In this document: in pieces, positions 1 to 9,158 of the stretch
How the letters are laid out: each line of letters begins with the position of its first letter
Numbering within the stretch: position 1 is the first letter of the stretch
Origin: Streptomyces sp. CNQ-509
GTDB lineage: Bacteria > Actinomycetota > Actinomycetes > Streptomycetales > Streptomycetaceae
Reading direction: 5' to 3'
DNA: 64,000 nt
Assembly (NCBI RefSeq): GCF_001011035.1
Contig: NZ_CP011492.1
Coordinates: 3,295,501-3,359,500, forward strand
Translations under genes and position numbers: made by a program
The notes under the pieces: generated by a model
What the model saw: the letters and a program-made list of their open reading frames with translations, nothing else
What the model was told of the DNA's origin: nothing
Database searches by the model: none

Positions 1-53
1 GCGGGGTACGGCGCGGGAGGTGCCGGCGCGAACGCCTCGCCAGGGCTGGTGGG

Positions 54-1775
54 TCAGAAGCCTCTGGTGCGTTTGACGCCTCGGCGGGCGGGGGCCGTTT
101 TCTCGCCCGGGCGTTTCATGAAGAGGCGGGCCATCTCGCCGCCCAGGTTCACCCCGATCGCGATCGCCAGCGCCAGCGCGGCGGCGGTCAGCAGCGAGCG
201 CGCGCCCGCGTTCAGGTTGTCCTGGGCGAAGCCCAGCAGGCCGAAGTACGTGGCGCTGCCCGGCAGCAGCGGGCCGATGGCGGCCGTGACGTACGGCAGC
301 GCGGAGATGAACCGGTAGCGCGAGAGGAGCTGGCCGAAGAGCCCGACGAGGCCCGCGGCCAGCGCGGTGGCCAGCACCGCCGACTTGTTCGCCTGGTGGG
401 CGATGACCGCGTAGATCAGCCAGGCGACGCCCCCGTTGAGGGTCACGACGATCACGGTGGAACGCTCCTGCTGGAGCAGGACCGCGAAGGCCAGCGTCAG
501 CAGCATCGCCGCGAGCAGCGAGACGATCGGCCGTTCCTGGCGGTGCAGCGCGGCGTCCGGGCTCAGCTCGGCGCCGAGCTGGACGCCCACGTAGAGCACG
601 ATCAGGACCCCGACGACGATGCCGACGACGAGGTAGAGGACTTCGAGCAGGCGGGCGGAGGCGGTGATGTAGTAGCCGGTCAGCCCGTCCTGGACGGCCG
701 CGACCAGGGCCCGCCCGGGGATCAGCGCGAAGAGACCGCCGGTGATGACGGCGGAGGACTGGGCCTCGACGGCGGCGATGTTGAGCGTGACGCCGACCGC
801 CGCGGGGGCCATCGCGGCGGCCACGAACTGGTAGAACTCCGGCAGCCCGCGCCCCGCCGCCAGCCACGCGAGCCGGTCGCCGAGCATGGCGCCGATCGCC
901 GCCGCGCAGAACACCAGCGGCCCGCCGCCCACGAGCGTCGCCGCCGCGCCCGACAGGCCGCCGCTGGCGACGGTGAGGGCCCACTTGGAGTACGGGTGCC
1001 GGTTGCGCCGGATCTCGGCGAGGCCGCGGTACGCCTCCTCCAGGCTGACGGCGGCCTCCTCGTCCACGATGGCGTCGACGAGGCGGTAGACGGCGGAGAG
1101 CCGGTTGTAGTCCGTGCCGCGGCGGCGCACCGTGCGGCTGAGCGTCACCGGATCGTCGACCAGGGAGGGCTGGTACGTGACCGTCAGAAGGGTGAACGTG
1201 ACCGTCGGCTCGCAGCGGTCCAGGCCGAAGGCGTGGGCGATGGCGAACATCGCGGCCTCGACGTCCTCCGCGCCCTCGCCGCCGGCGAGCAGCAGTTCGC
1301 CGATGCGCAGGGTGAGGTCGAGTACGCGCGGGACCGGCAGCGCGGTCTCCTCGGTGGGCGACAGCGTCCGCTCGGGCGTGGGGCGTTCCGTCATGGGCGT
1401 ACGGAGCATGACACGCATCCGGTCCTGCCACGGCGTGGATCGTGACAGAGGACCCGTAGCGGGTGGGGGTGGCGGGGCGACCCCGGCGGCGGCCGCGGGG
1501 CCGCCGCGCGGGGGCCGGAAGCCGGAGTGGCCGTTGCCGTGGTCCTCGGCCGCGTGCTCGCCGACGCCCGCCGGCAGGGCGAACTCCGAGGTCGTCTGCC
1601 CGTCTTCAGGCGGCGGGGGGAGGGGCACGCCGAAGGGCGGCGTGAACGCGCTGTGTGCCTCGTCGGACTGCGGCTTCTCTTCACCGTTATCCGGTTCGGG
1701 CTCCTGACCCACTGGACCATCACCCCCCGCGGACGTGCCGAAAGGTTTACGCCCGCGAGCATAAGTCGGCCGCAT
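54..1775 (-). CDS. ThrE-like threonine/serine exporter family membrane protein
   Basis: A 573-aa protein whose first ~120 residues are Pro/Gly/Glu-rich and probably disordered. A soluble segment follows (motif GELLLAGGEGAEDVEAAM), then about ten hydrophobic helices to the C-terminus. This order (ThrE N-terminal module, then a DUF3815-type second membrane module) is that of actinobacterial threonine/serine exporters, which move small amino acids out across the cytoplasmic membrane. The ATG at 1775 is chosen because the open frame upstream is Arg-rich and unlike coding sequence. Substrate is inferred from the family only. The gene stands alone, facing the same way as the ABC operon to its right. 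Confidence 0.85.
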   Translation of the reverse strand: MRPTYARGRKPFGTSAGGDGPVGQEPEPDNGEEKPQSDEAHSAFTPPFGVPLPPPPEDGQTTSEFALPAGVGEHAAEDHGNGHSGFRPPRGGPAAAAGVAPPPPPATGPLSRSTPWQDRMRVMLRTPMTERPTPERTLSPTEETALPVPRVLDLTLRIGELLLAGGEGAEDVEAAMFAIAHAFGLDRCEPTVTFTLLTVTYQPSLVDDPVTLSRTVRRRGTDYNRLSAVYRLVDAIVDEEAAVSLEEAYRGLAEIRRNRHPYSKWALTVASGGLSGAAATLVGGGPLVFCAAAIGAMLGDRLAWLAAGRGLPEFYQFVAAAMAPAAVGVTLNIAAVEAQSSAVITGGLFALIPGRALVAAVQDGLTGYYITASARLLEVLYLVVGIVVGVLIVLYVGVQLGAELSPDAALHRQERPIVSLLAAMLLTLAFAVLLQQERSTVIVVTLNGGVAWLIYAVIAHQANKSAVLATALAAGLVGLFGQLLSRYRFISALPYVTAAIGPLLPGSATYFGLLGFAQDNLNAGARSLLTAAALALAIAIGVNLGGEMARLFMKRPGEKTAPARRGVKRTRGF

Positions 1776-1938
1776 GAAGAACGCCCCCGGGGGGTCGGAA
1801 GGGTACGGAGGCACGGCGGCACATCGGATCAAGTCGTACGAACGAGGCGCCACTGGTGTGCAGCGGGGGCGCCACCCGCGTCGAGAGCGCCGTCGCCCAC
1901 GCCCGCGGGCACCGCCCGCCACCCGCTCGTACGCGCCC

Positions 1939-2778
1939 TCAGCGCCCCAGGCCCCGGTACCTCCGCACCGCCAGCGGGAAGAAGACCGCGAGCAGCACCA
2001 GCGGCCACACCACCGCCAGCAGCACCGGGTGCTGCGCCGCCCACGAGTCGCCGGTCCAGCCGGGGTTGCCGAACAGCTCGCGGATCGCGCCCGCCGTCGC
2101 CGACATCGGGTTCCACTCCGCGACGGCGCCCAGCCAGCCCGGCATCGTCTCCGGCGAGGTGAACGCGCTGGACAGGAACGCCACCGGCCACACCAGGATC
2201 TGCACGGCCTGCACCATCTCCGGCTTGCCCGCCACCAGACCGAGGAAGATCCCGGCCCACAGCATCGCGAACCGCAGGAGCAGCAGCAGCCCGAACGCGG
2301 CCAGCGCCTCCGCCCACGTACCGTGCCAGCGCCAGCCGACCGCGAGCCCCGCGCCGGCCATCACGGCAAGGCCGGCGGCGGACTCGGCCATGTCGGTGAG
2401 CGCGCGGCCGACGAGGACCGCGGACGGGGCCATCGGCATGGTCCGGAAGCGGTCGACGACGCCCTTGCCGAGGTCGGAGGTGAGGGAGACCATCGTGGCC
2501 TCCAGCCCGAAGGACATGGAGAGGGCGAACATGCCGGGCACCAGGTACTCGCGGTAGCTGCCACCGCCGCCGACGGCCATGCCGCCGCCGAGCAGGTAGG
2601 TGAAGACCACCAGCATCATCACCGGAAAGGCCAGGTTCACCGCGACCAGGGCCGGCCGGCGGGCCCAGTGCGCGAGGCCGCGGCCGGTCATCGTCAGCCC
2701 GTCCGCGACCGCCCACTTCAGCCGCGCGCCCGCGGTGCGGGCGGGCGGCGGGACGGCGAGGGGGGTGGTGGCGGTCAT
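1939..2778 (-). CDS. ABC-2 type exporter permease (DrrB-like)
   Basis: A 279-aa protein with six predicted membrane spans. The ABC-2 / DrrB signature region lies near residues 140-230, with [18 protein letters not shown] near residue 190 and a long periplasmic loop before the last helix. It should form the membrane half of a drug or lipid exporter with the ATPase encoded just upstream. Its start overlaps the ATPase stop by 4 bp (ATGA), so the two are almost certainly translationally coupled. Regulation by the adjacent PadR protein is inferred from the operators. The exported compound cannot be read from sequence. Confidence 0.9.
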   Translation of the reverse strand: MTATTPLAVPPPARTAGARLKWAVADGLTMTGRGLAHWARRPALVAVNLAFPVMMLVVFTYLLGGGMAVGGGGSYREYLVPGMFALSMSFGLEATMVSLTSDLGKGVVDRFRTMPMAPSAVLVGRALTDMAESAAGLAVMAGAGLAVGWRWHGTWAEALAAFGLLLLLRFAMLWAGIFLGLVAGKPEMVQAVQILVWPVAFLSSAFTSPETMPGWLGAVAEWNPMSATAGAIRELFGNPGWTGDSWAAQHPVLLAVVWPLVLLAVFFPLAVRRYRGLGR

Positions 2779-3857
2779 ACGGTTCTCCCTTCCGCTACGG
2801 TGCCCGCCGGGCCGGCGGCGCCGCCGTCCGCCCGGTCCCGGCCGGGCTCCCGGTCCCGGCCGGGCTCCCGGTCCCGGTCCTTGTCCGGCTTACGGTCCTG
2901 CTCCGGTCTGCGGCCGGTGAGGTGGAGGAACACCTCGTCCAGCGTCGGCCGGCGGAGCGACACGTCCTCCGCCGCCACGCCGGCCGCGCCGAGCCCCCGG
3001 ACGGTCTCGGCCAGCGCCGCCATGCGGTCGGCGACCGGTGCGCTGATCCGCCGGGCGTCCGCGTCGACCTCGATGTCGTCCTCCTCGGCGCGGGCGGCCA
3101 TGCCGATGACGGCCGCGGCGGCGGTGAGCCGGTCCGCGTCCCGTACGACGACGTCGATACGGTCCCCGCCGAGCCGGGCCTTCAGCTCGTCGGCCGTGCC
3201 CTCGGCGACGGCCCTGCCGTGGTCCACGACCGAGACCCGGTCGGCGAGCTGGTCGGCCTCCTCCAGGTACTGGGTGGTGAGCAGCACGGTGGTGCCGTCG
3301 CCGACGAGCGAGCGGACCGCCTGCCACACCTCCGTACGGCCGCGGGGGTCGAGGCCCGTGGTCGGCTCGTCCAGGAAGAGCACCTGCGGCCGCATGAGGA
3401 GGCTCGCGGCCAGGTCGAGCCGGCGCCGCATGCCGCCGCTGTACTGCCCGACCGGCTTGTCCCCGGTGCCGTCGAGGCCGAAGCGCGCCAGCAGCTCCGC
3501 CGCCCGCCGCCGGGCGCCGGCCCGGCCGAGGTGGTAGAGCCGGCCGAACAGCTCCAGGTTCTGCCGGCCGCTGAGCACCTCGTCGACGGCGGCGTGCTGG
3601 CCGAGCAGCCCGATGCGGTAGCGGACCTCGTCCGGCTCCCGTACGGGGTCGTGTCCCGCGACGCGCACGGTGCCGCCGTCGGGGCGCAGCAGGGTGGCCA
3701 GGATCCGTACGGCCGTGGTCTTGCCCGCGCCGTTCGGGCCGAGCACGGCGTGCACCGTGCCCGCGGGGACCGCGAGGTCCAGGCCCACGAGCGCCGCCTT
3801 GGCGGCGCCCTTCTTCCCGTAGGTCTTGCGCAGTCCTTCGGCGAGGATCGCCGTCAT
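2775..3857 (-). CDS. ABC exporter ATP-binding protein (DrrA-like)
   Basis: A 360-aa nucleotide-binding subunit. It has Walker [10 protein letters not shown] near residue 40, the signature [12 protein letters not shown] near 140, Walker [13 protein letters not shown] near 157 and the DrrA-type C-terminal extension ([14 protein letters not shown] near 305). The last ~35 residues are a charged repeat ([16 protein letters not shown]) encoded by an 18-bp tandem duplication at about 2832-2867, probably a slippage product outside the catalytic core. It pairs with the downstream permease through an ATGA overlap. A PadR-type operator (3879-3894) sits 22 bp upstream of its start, so transcription is probably derepressed by a drug-like effector. 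Confidence 0.93.
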   Translation of the reverse strand: MTAILAEGLRKTYGKKGAAKAALVGLDLAVPAGTVHAVLGPNGAGKTTAVRILATLLRPDGGTVRVAGHDPVREPDEVRYRIGLLGQHAAVDEVLSGRQNLELFGRLYHLGRAGARRRAAELLARFGLDGTGDKPVGQYSGGMRRRLDLAASLLMRPQVLFLDEPTTGLDPRGRTEVWQAVRSLVGDGTTVLLTTQYLEEADQLADRVSVVDHGRAVAEGTADELKARLGGDRIDVVVRDADRLTAAAAVIGMAARAEEDDIEVDADARRISAPVADRMAALAETVRGLGAAGVAAEDVSLRRPTLDEVFLHLTGRRPEQDRKPDKDRDREPGRDREPGRDRADGGAAGPAGTVAEGRTV

Positions 3858-3878
3858 ACGCCTCCTCCGCTCCTCGGG

Positions 3879-3894
3879 TAGTCAAGTTTGACCA
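3879..3894. promoter_or_regulatory. PadR-type operator in front of the ABC exporter genes
   Basis: TAGTCAAGTTTGACCA is an imperfect inverted repeat (GTCAA-N-TTGAC core) 22 bp upstream of the ATPase start. It matches the sites at 3925-3940 and 4597-4614. Binding by the adjacent PadR protein is inferred. Confidence 0.7.
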
Positions 3895-3924
3895 CCGAGG
3901 CGAAGGTACCCACGGTCCGACCAT

Positions 3925-3940
3925 TAGTCAAACTTGATTA
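3925..3940. promoter_or_regulatory. PadR-type operator overlapping the padR stop codon
   Basis: TAGTCAAACTTGATTA has the same GTCAA...TTGA core as its two relatives. The last three bases (TTA on this strand) are the TAA stop of the PadR gene. The site lies 46 bp from the copy at 3879, so two repressor dimers may sit side by side. Confidence 0.6.
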
Positions 3941-4555
3941 ATGGGGGTCCCGGGCGGCGGGCCCCTCCGGGCTCGTCGCCACCCCGGCCCACGGATCGCC
4001 CTCGCCGGCCATCACGTACGCGCCGCCCTCCAGCCGCGCGATGAGGGCGCGGGTCCACTCGGCGCCCGCCTCGGCGGTGTGCAGCCAGAGCCGCATGATC
4101 TCGCCGATGTGGCCGTAGTCCTCGCCGTCCTGGGGCGAGTAGTGCCGGAGCACCGCGCCGCGCCACTCCTCCATCGCCGCGACGCGCTCCTTGAGCAGCG
4201 AAACGGCCTCGGCGCGCGGCAGGTCGACGAGGAAGCCGACGCCCGCCGTGAGGAAGTCGATCTTCTCGTCATGCCGGCGCAGCGCCTCGCGCAGCAGGCG
4301 GAAGTACTCGGAGTCGCCCTCGGCCGTCATCTCGTACTCGGTGCGCGGCGGGCCGCCGGCCGTGCTGGGCGCCACCTCGTGGGCGATCAGCAGCCCCTGT
4401 TTGGCCATCTGCTTGAGCGCGTGGTAGATCGAGCCCGGCTTGACGTTGGACCACTCATGGGCGCCCCAGTACTCCAGGTCGGCCCGGACCTGGTAGCCGT
4501 GCGCCCGGCCGTGCCGGCGGACGGCCCCCAGGACCAGGAGGCGAGTCGCGGACAA
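3938..4555 (-). CDS. PadR-family transcriptional regulator
   Basis: A 205-aa protein with a PadR winged helix over residues 1-85 (HGRAHGYQVRADLEYWG; VKPGSIYHALKQMAKQGLL) and a helical C-terminal Vir_act_alpha_C-type dimerisation region. PadR proteins usually repress a neighbouring multidrug exporter and release DNA on binding drug. The order padR-ATPase-permease on one strand fits that. Perfect-armed operators upstream of its own start (4597-4614) and ahead of the ATPase suggest autoregulation and control of the exporter. Confidence 0.92.
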   Translation of the reverse strand: MSATRLLVLGAVRRHGRAHGYQVRADLEYWGAHEWSNVKPGSIYHALKQMAKQGLLIAHEVAPSTAGGPPRTEYEMTAEGDSEYFRLLREALRRHDEKIDFLTAGVGFLVDLPRAEAVSLLKERVAAMEEWRGAVLRHYSPQDGEDYGHIGEIMRLWLHTAEAGAEWTRALIARLEGGAYVMAGEGDPWAGVATSPEGPAARDPH

Positions 4556-4596
4556 ATGGACCCCTTGCCTTCCGCGGAGAAGTGTGGCCTCCCAGC

Positions 4597-4614
4597 CTAG
4601 TCAACCTTGACTAG
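4597..4614. promoter_or_regulatory. PadR-type operator upstream of padR (best copy)
   Basis: CTAGTCAACCTTGACTAG has two perfect 8-bp arms around a 2-bp centre. It lies 42 bp upstream of the PadR start and is the most symmetrical of three related sites. Confidence 0.75.
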
Positions 4615-4680
4615 CACGGTGAGGGGGCCCCGCGCGAAGAGCGGCACGAGGGCCGGACGCGCCGCGGGGCGCACGACGAA

Positions 4681-4711
4681 GGGCCGGGCTCCCCGCGCGG
4701 GAGCCCGGCCC
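4681..4711. terminator. Strong hairpin terminator after the CBS gene
   Basis: Arms GGGCCGGGCTCCC and GGGAGCCCGGCCC are perfectly complementary over 13 bp around a 5-nt loop. The hairpin sits 26 bp beyond the CBS gene stop and insulates it from padR. There is no clear U-tract, which is normal for Streptomyces. Confidence 0.8.
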
Positions 4712-4736
4712 TGCGCCGGTCCTGTGGTGGTACGGG

Positions 4737-5180
4737 TCAGTGGTGGCCGCCCGCGTACACGCTGCGGCAGAAGGCCGCCATCTGCTCGTCCGACAGGGCC
4801 CTGCTCAGGTCCGCCTCGCTGATCATGCCGACGAGCTGGTGGTTCTCGATGACCGGGAGGCGGCGCACCTGGTGCTGCTCCATCGCGCGCAGCACCTCGT
4901 CGACCGGGGCGCCGGCCTCGACGTACACCGGGCGGCCCTCCGCCAGCTCACCGGTCATGCAGGTCGTGATGTCGCGGCCCTGAGCGACGCACTCCACGAC
5001 GATGTCGCGGTCGGTGATCATGCCGGCGATCTTGCCGTCCTGGCCGCACACCGGCAGGCAGCCGACATCCATGGAGCGCATCTTCGCGGCGGCGGTGGCG
5101 ACGGATTCGGTCGAATCGATGCACTCGCAGCCCTCATGCATGAGGTCGCGGGCGGTCCGGGCGGTGGTGGGAGCGGTCAT
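4737..5180 (-). CDS. CBS-domain pair protein
   Basis: A 147-aa protein made of two CBS repeats (about residues 10-65 and 75-135). Typical GMITDRDIVVECVAQG and GMISEADLSRAL motifs end each repeat. Stand-alone CBS pairs bind adenine nucleotides and act as energy or stress sensors, and Streptomyces carries many. It ends just before a strong hairpin, so it is a single-gene unit. Nothing in the neighbourhood reveals the partner it regulates. Confidence 0.9.
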   Translation of the reverse strand: MTAPTTARTARDLMHEGCECIDSTESVATAAAKMRSMDVGCLPVCGQDGKIAGMITDRDIVVECVAQGRDITTCMTGELAEGRPVYVEAGAPVDEVLRAMEQHQVRRLPVIENHQLVGMISEADLSRALSDEQMAAFCRSVYAGGHH

Positions 5181-5321
5181 GCGGTGGGCTCCTGTTCGTG
5201 AGTCCTGAGATCCGGAGGGGGTACGGAAGGGGTACCGTCACCGCCATGCTCCGGGCCCCCGACCGGGTGGGCGAGCTGGGCGCCGCCGAACGGGCGACGA
5301 CCGCGCGCAGGAGGCCGCCGC

Positions 5322-6779
5322 TCAGAAGGGAAACGGCGTCCGGCCGTGCTGTACGGAGATCCACTTCAGCGTGGTGAAGGCGTCGACCGTCGACTCGCCG
5401 TTCAGCCGCCCCAGCCCCGAGCACTTCTCGCCGCCGAACGGCACCAGCGGCTCGTCGTGGATCGTGCCGTCGTTGACGTGCACCATCCCCGAGTCGATCC
5501 GCCCCGCCAGCCGTACGCCCCGCTCCAGGTCCCGGGTGTGCACCGCGCCGCTCAGCCCGAACGGGGTGTCGTTGACGATCCGTACCGCCTCGTCCTCGCC
5601 CGTGAACGGCAGCAGGAACGCGACGGGACCGTAGAACTCCCGCCGCAGCAGCTCGCTGTCCGCCGGCAGCCCGGTGAGCACCGTGGGCTCCACGAGCGTG
5701 CCCTCCGTGCGCCCGCGCAGCAGCGCGGTGGCGCCGGCGGCGAGCGCCGCGTCGACCCGGGCGGCGAGGTCGGCGGCCTCGCGGGCGCCGATGAGCGGGC
5801 CGAGCTGGGTCGCGGGGTCCGACGGGTCGCCGGTCTTCAGCGCGGCGGCCTTGGCGACGAACTTCGCCGCGAACTCCGGCAGCACCGCCCGGTCCACCAG
5901 CACCCGGTTGGCCGCCATGCAGACCTGTCCCTGGTGGGCGAAGCGGCTGAAGACGGCGGCGTCCACCGCGTAGTCGACGTCGGCGTCGTCGAGCACGACG
6001 AGGGCCGCGTTGCCGCTCATCTCCAGCACCGTGCGCTTGAAGTGCCGGGCGGCGACGCCCGCGACGTGCCGGCCGGTCTCGGTGGAGCCGGTGAAGGAGA
6101 GCACGCGCGGCACCGGGTGCTCGAGGAAGGCGTCGCCGATCTCGGAGGTGTCGGTGATGACGACGTTCAGCAGCCCGGGCGGCAGCCCGGCGTCCTGGAG
6201 CAGCCACGCGAGCAGCGTGCCGCCGACGACGGGCGAGTAGTCGTGCGGCTTGAGCACCACGGCGTTGCCGAGCGCGAGCGCGGGCGCCACGGACTTCGCG
6301 GCCAGGAAGAGCGGGAAGTCGTACGAGCCGATGACGCCGACGACGCCCACGGGCAGCCGGTAGACGCGGTTCTCCTTGCCGGGCGTCGGCGACGGCAGCA
6401 CCCGGCCCTCGGCGCGCAGCGCGTACGACACGGACTCGCGCAGCACGTCCCTGGTGAGGGCGATCTCGAACGCGGCCTTCAGCCGGGTGCCGCCCAGCTC
6501 CGCCACGATCGCGCGGGTGATCTCCTCCTCGCGCTCCTCCACCAGCCGCAGCGCGCGTTCGAAGACCAGCCGCCGCTCGTACGGCGAGCGCTCCGCCCAG
6601 GGCCGCTGCGCCCGCTCCGCCGCGCGGTATGCGGCATCCACCTCGGCGGCGGTCGCGACGGTGACGGCCGCGAGCTGCTCGCCGGTGTACGGGTCGAGGT
6701 CGATGACGTCCCACGAGCCGGCGCCGGGGCACCACTTGCCGTCGATGTACTGCAGTGCCAGGTCGGAGAAGAGAGACAT
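5322..6779 (-). CDS. Aldehyde dehydrogenase family protein (vanillin/benzaldehyde type)
   Basis: A 485-aa NAD(P)-dependent aldehyde dehydrogenase. The catalytic Cys lies in HQGQVCMAANR (about C287), and the general base Glu in VLEMSGN (about E253) with the usual NAD fold before it. Odd points: the stretch that is normally PWNFP reads SYDFP, replacing the oxyanion Asn by Asp (about D154), and the Glu motif is LEMSGN rather than LELGGK. Activity may therefore be altered. The ATG at 6779 is taken because the 14 residues in front look non-coding and the family starts near a LYIDGKW-like strand. Substrate unknown. Confidence 0.88.
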   Translation of the reverse strand: MSLFSDLALQYIDGKWCPGAGSWDVIDLDPYTGEQLAAVTVATAAEVDAAYRAAERAQRPWAERSPYERRLVFERALRLVEEREEEITRAIVAELGGTRLKAAFEIALTRDVLRESVSYALRAEGRVLPSPTPGKENRVYRLPVGVVGVIGSYDFPLFLAAKSVAPALALGNAVVLKPHDYSPVVGGTLLAWLLQDAGLPPGLLNVVITDTSEIGDAFLEHPVPRVLSFTGSTETGRHVAGVAARHFKRTVLEMSGNAALVVLDDADVDYAVDAAVFSRFAHQGQVCMAANRVLVDRAVLPEFAAKFVAKAAALKTGDPSDPATQLGPLIGAREAADLAARVDAALAAGATALLRGRTEGTLVEPTVLTGLPADSELLRREFYGPVAFLLPFTGEDEAVRIVNDTPFGLSGAVHTRDLERGVRLAGRIDSGMVHVNDGTIHDEPLVPFGGEKCSGLGRLNGESTVDAFTTLKWISVQHGRTPFPF

Positions 6780-6870
6780 GAGCGAGGCTGCACCCCCCTG
6801 CGCACAGCGGACGGCGGGCACGGCTGTGACCGCTGACCCGCCATCGTACTGGTGCGCGAAAGCGCCCCCG

Positions 6871-7731
6871 CTACACCTCCCGGATGAGCCTGTGCAGCAA
6901 CTCCCTTGATTCCGACTCGTCTTGGGCGGCGACGCGCAGCAGGTCCATGGCCTTCGTGTAGGTCGCGACGTCCTCCGGCTTGTCCAGGTAGAGGGCGCTC
7001 GTCAGATGCTCCACGTACACGACGTCGGAGAGGTCCTTCTCCGGGAAGCTCAGGATCGTGAAGGCGCCGGAGTCGGGGGTGTGGCCGTGCTGCGCCAGCG
7101 GGATGATCCGCAGCGACACGTTCGGCATCTCGGAGGCGTCGAGCAGGTGCTGCAACTGCTTGCGCATCACCTGCCGGCCGCCGTACGGGCGGCTGAGCGC
7201 GGCCTCGTCGAGCACCGCCCTGAGCTGGGCGGGGTGCTCGGCGTACAGCCGCTTCTGCCGCTCCAGCCGGGCGCCGACGCGCTTGTCCGCCTCGGCGGGC
7301 GAGATGGGCAGCCCGGCGGTGACGACGGCGTGCGCGTAGTCCTCGGTCTGCAGCAGGCCGTGTACGAACTGGACCTCGTACACGTCGATACCGGCGGCGG
7401 CCGACTCCAGTCCCACATAGGTGGGGAACCAGCCCGGCAGGACGTCGCTGTAGCTGTGCCACCACCCGGCGGTGTTCGCCTCGCTGACGAGGCCGACGAG
7501 GGCGTCGCGCTCGGTCTGATCGGTCACGCCGTACAGCGTGAGCAAGTCCTCCACGTCTCGGCTCTTGAAACTCACCCGGCCCAGCTCCATCCGGCTGATC
7601 TTGGATTCCGAGGCCCTGATCGCGTATCCGGCGGCGTCGCGCGAGATCCCCTGTTCTTCCCGCAACCGTCTGAGCTGGGAGCCCAGCAGGATACGGCGCA
7701 CGACCGATCCGCTTGATCCGTCCACGGCCAT
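6871..7731 (-). CDS. XRE-family regulator with DUF5753 domain
   Basis: A 286-aa protein with an N-terminal helix-turn-helix (LRRLREEQGISRDAAGYAI, about residues 15-70) followed by the long DUF5753 domain (GWFPTYVGLES; VQFVHGLLQTEDYAHAV). Streptomyces encodes dozens of these, usually next to DUF397 and HATPase genes, and they modulate development and antibiotic production. Both partner types lie just to the right (8016 and 8919), so this is the standard trio in a rearranged order. Start 7731 has a GGAGGG ribosome-binding site; the alternative upstream ATG does not. Confidence 0.92.
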   Translation of the reverse strand: MAVDGSSGSVVRRILLGSQLRRLREEQGISRDAAGYAIRASESKISRMELGRVSFKSRDVEDLLTLYGVTDQTERDALVGLVSEANTAGWWHSYSDVLPGWFPTYVGLESAAAGIDVYEVQFVHGLLQTEDYAHAVVTAGLPISPAEADKRVGARLERQKRLYAEHPAQLRAVLDEAALSRPYGGRQVMRKQLQHLLDASEMPNVSLRIIPLAQHGHTPDSGAFTILSFPEKDLSDVVYVEHLTSALYLDKPEDVATYTKAMDLLRVAAQDESESRELLHRLIREV

Positions 7732-8015
7732 CGGAGCCCTCCACCCACCTCGGCGACATGGCACTTACAAACGACATGGCACTACAAGCGCGCCCCCGGC
7801 GCCACCGGCCCATACTGCCACCACTCCGTATCATTGCGTGCTCGAACGGTTACCCAACCGAGAAAATCTTGCCGGGCAATGCCCATGAACCGGTAAGTTG
7901 CTAGACATTCCTCGCGCGTGCACGTGCATCTGCCCTTGCATCTGCCAAAGTCATTCGGAAGCATGGGCATCCGCACGGTGACGACAGACACGCACGCGAC
8001 TGGGGAGTGCCGCGC

Positions 8016-8504
8016 ATGGGGACCGAAGCAGCAGCCGTGCTCGCCCCCCTATGGCGAGGGCTGCCCTCGCTGGACTCCGGCGCCGTCGACGGTGCGGCCT
8101 CCTGTGCGATATCCGGCAGCCACGAGTCAGTGAGCGGCGCGCGCGCCTTTACGCACACCACGTTGCGGCACTGGGAGCTGACCGACCTCAGCGACGACGT
8201 CGCCCTGGTCGTCTCCGAACTGGTCACCAACGCGCTCCGGCACGCCCTGACCGGCCGCGAAGGACAGGACCCGGCGGTGCGGCTGCACCTGATGCGCTGG
8301 GCGTCCCGGCTGGTGTGCGCCGTACGCGACCCGAGCACCGCGAGTCCGGTGGCCGGGGTGGCCGATGTGGGCGCCGAGTCGGGGCGCGGGCTCTATCTGG
8401 TCGACTCCTTCAGCGACGGCTGGGGCTGGCACCCGCTGGACGGCCCGCTGCGCGGCAAGGTCGTGTGGGCCGTGTTCCACCTGCCGCCGCCGGCGGCGGG
8501 CTGA
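8016..8504 (+). CDS. ATP-binding anti-sigma-like HATPase
   Basis: A 162-aa GHKL-fold protein related to RsbW/SpoIIAB serine kinases. The N box is ELVTNALRHA (about residue 70) and the G-box region ESGRGLYLVDSF (about 130). Such proteins in Streptomyces bind or phosphorylate sigma or anti-anti-sigma partners and often pair with XRE-DUF5753 and DUF397 proteins, both present here. The ATG at 8016 is preferred over the GTG at 8007 because a TGGGGAG ribosome-binding site ends about 8 nt before it. Confidence 0.88.
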   Translation: MGTEAAAVLAPLWRGLPSLDSGAVDGAASCAISGSHESVSGARAFTHTTLRHWELTDLSDDVALVVSELVTNALRHALTGREGQDPAVRLHLMRWASRLVCAVRDPSTASPVAGVADVGAESGRGLYLVDSFSDGWGWHPLDGPLRGKVVWAVFHLPPPAAG

Positions 8505-8918
8505 CGGCCCGCAGCCCGGCCCGGCAGCCCTGCCGCAGTCGAACTCCCCGTACGGCACACACCCGCACCCGCCCCGGATCCGCCGCCTCCTGCCCGCTCC
8601 CGGGCGCCCGGGTACGAGGGAAGCGGCGCGCTGCGGCGCGGCGGGCCCCGCGGAGGATCGGGCGGACCTACGGGCGTACCGGAGACGGAACCGCCGTGCG
8701 GCGGCGGATGTTCGCCGTGCCCCGGATACCGGGTGTGATTCACGCTCCTGGACCGTTCGCGGACGGAAAGGAAGCGATCGCATTCTGTGCGGATCGACGG
8801 ACGTGCCGCGAGCAACGCCTACGTGGGCGATATCTCAGCCTGGATCCGGATGACGGCCGGCCGCGGTGTCACGCCGCCGATGACGGAAGCGGGCGGTGCG
8901 GCCGGGAATAGGGGGGTG
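8505..8918. other. Intergenic stretch, no gene recognised
   Basis: These 414 bp between the HATPase and DUF397 genes contain only short Arg/Pro-rich frames with no family likeness or ribosome-binding site. No tRNA-like fold, long repeat or clear terminator was seen. Confidence 0.6.
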
Positions 8919-9158
8919 TCAGTCAACTATGAGATGGTCGAACTCTCCGTCCTTGACGCCCAGCAGCATCGCCTCTACCTCGGCACGGGTGTAGACGAGG
9001 GCGGGTCCTTCGGGAAATCTGGAATTGCGAACGGCTATCTCGCCGCCGGGAAGCCTGGCGAACTCCACACAGGAACCCTGCGAGTTGCTGTGCCGGCTCT
9101 TCTGCCAGGCGGCGCCGTGAAGATCTCTGGCCGCAATGCCGTTGTATGCGTGGGCCAC
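8919..9158 (-). CDS. DUF397 small protein
   Basis: A 79-aa protein with the whole DUF397 signature: WQKSRHSNSQGSCVEFARL, then GEIAVRNSRFPEGPAL. These Streptomyces proteins are partners or antagonists of XRE-DUF5753 regulators, toxin-antitoxin-like in behaviour in some cases. It starts with GTG at 9158. The XRE gene it would normally follow lies 1.2 kb away on the same strand, beyond the HATPase gene. Confidence 0.9.
   Translation of the reverse strand: MAHAYNGIAARDLHGAAWQKSRHSNSQGSCVEFARLPGGEIAVRNSRFPEGPALVYTRAEVEAMLLGVKDGEFDHLIVD

Noticed and set aside
7782..7991. 69-codon open frame on the minus strand with a Cys cluster (CKGRCTCTREEC)
   Set aside because: It sits in a divergent, AT-richer promoter region, has only a GTG start without a ribosome-binding site and resembles no family I know. 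Possible but unsupported.
8393..8815. 140-codon minus-strand frame after the HATPase gene
   Set aside because: Half overlaps the HATPase gene antisense and the rest is Pro/Arg-rich without a ribosome-binding site.
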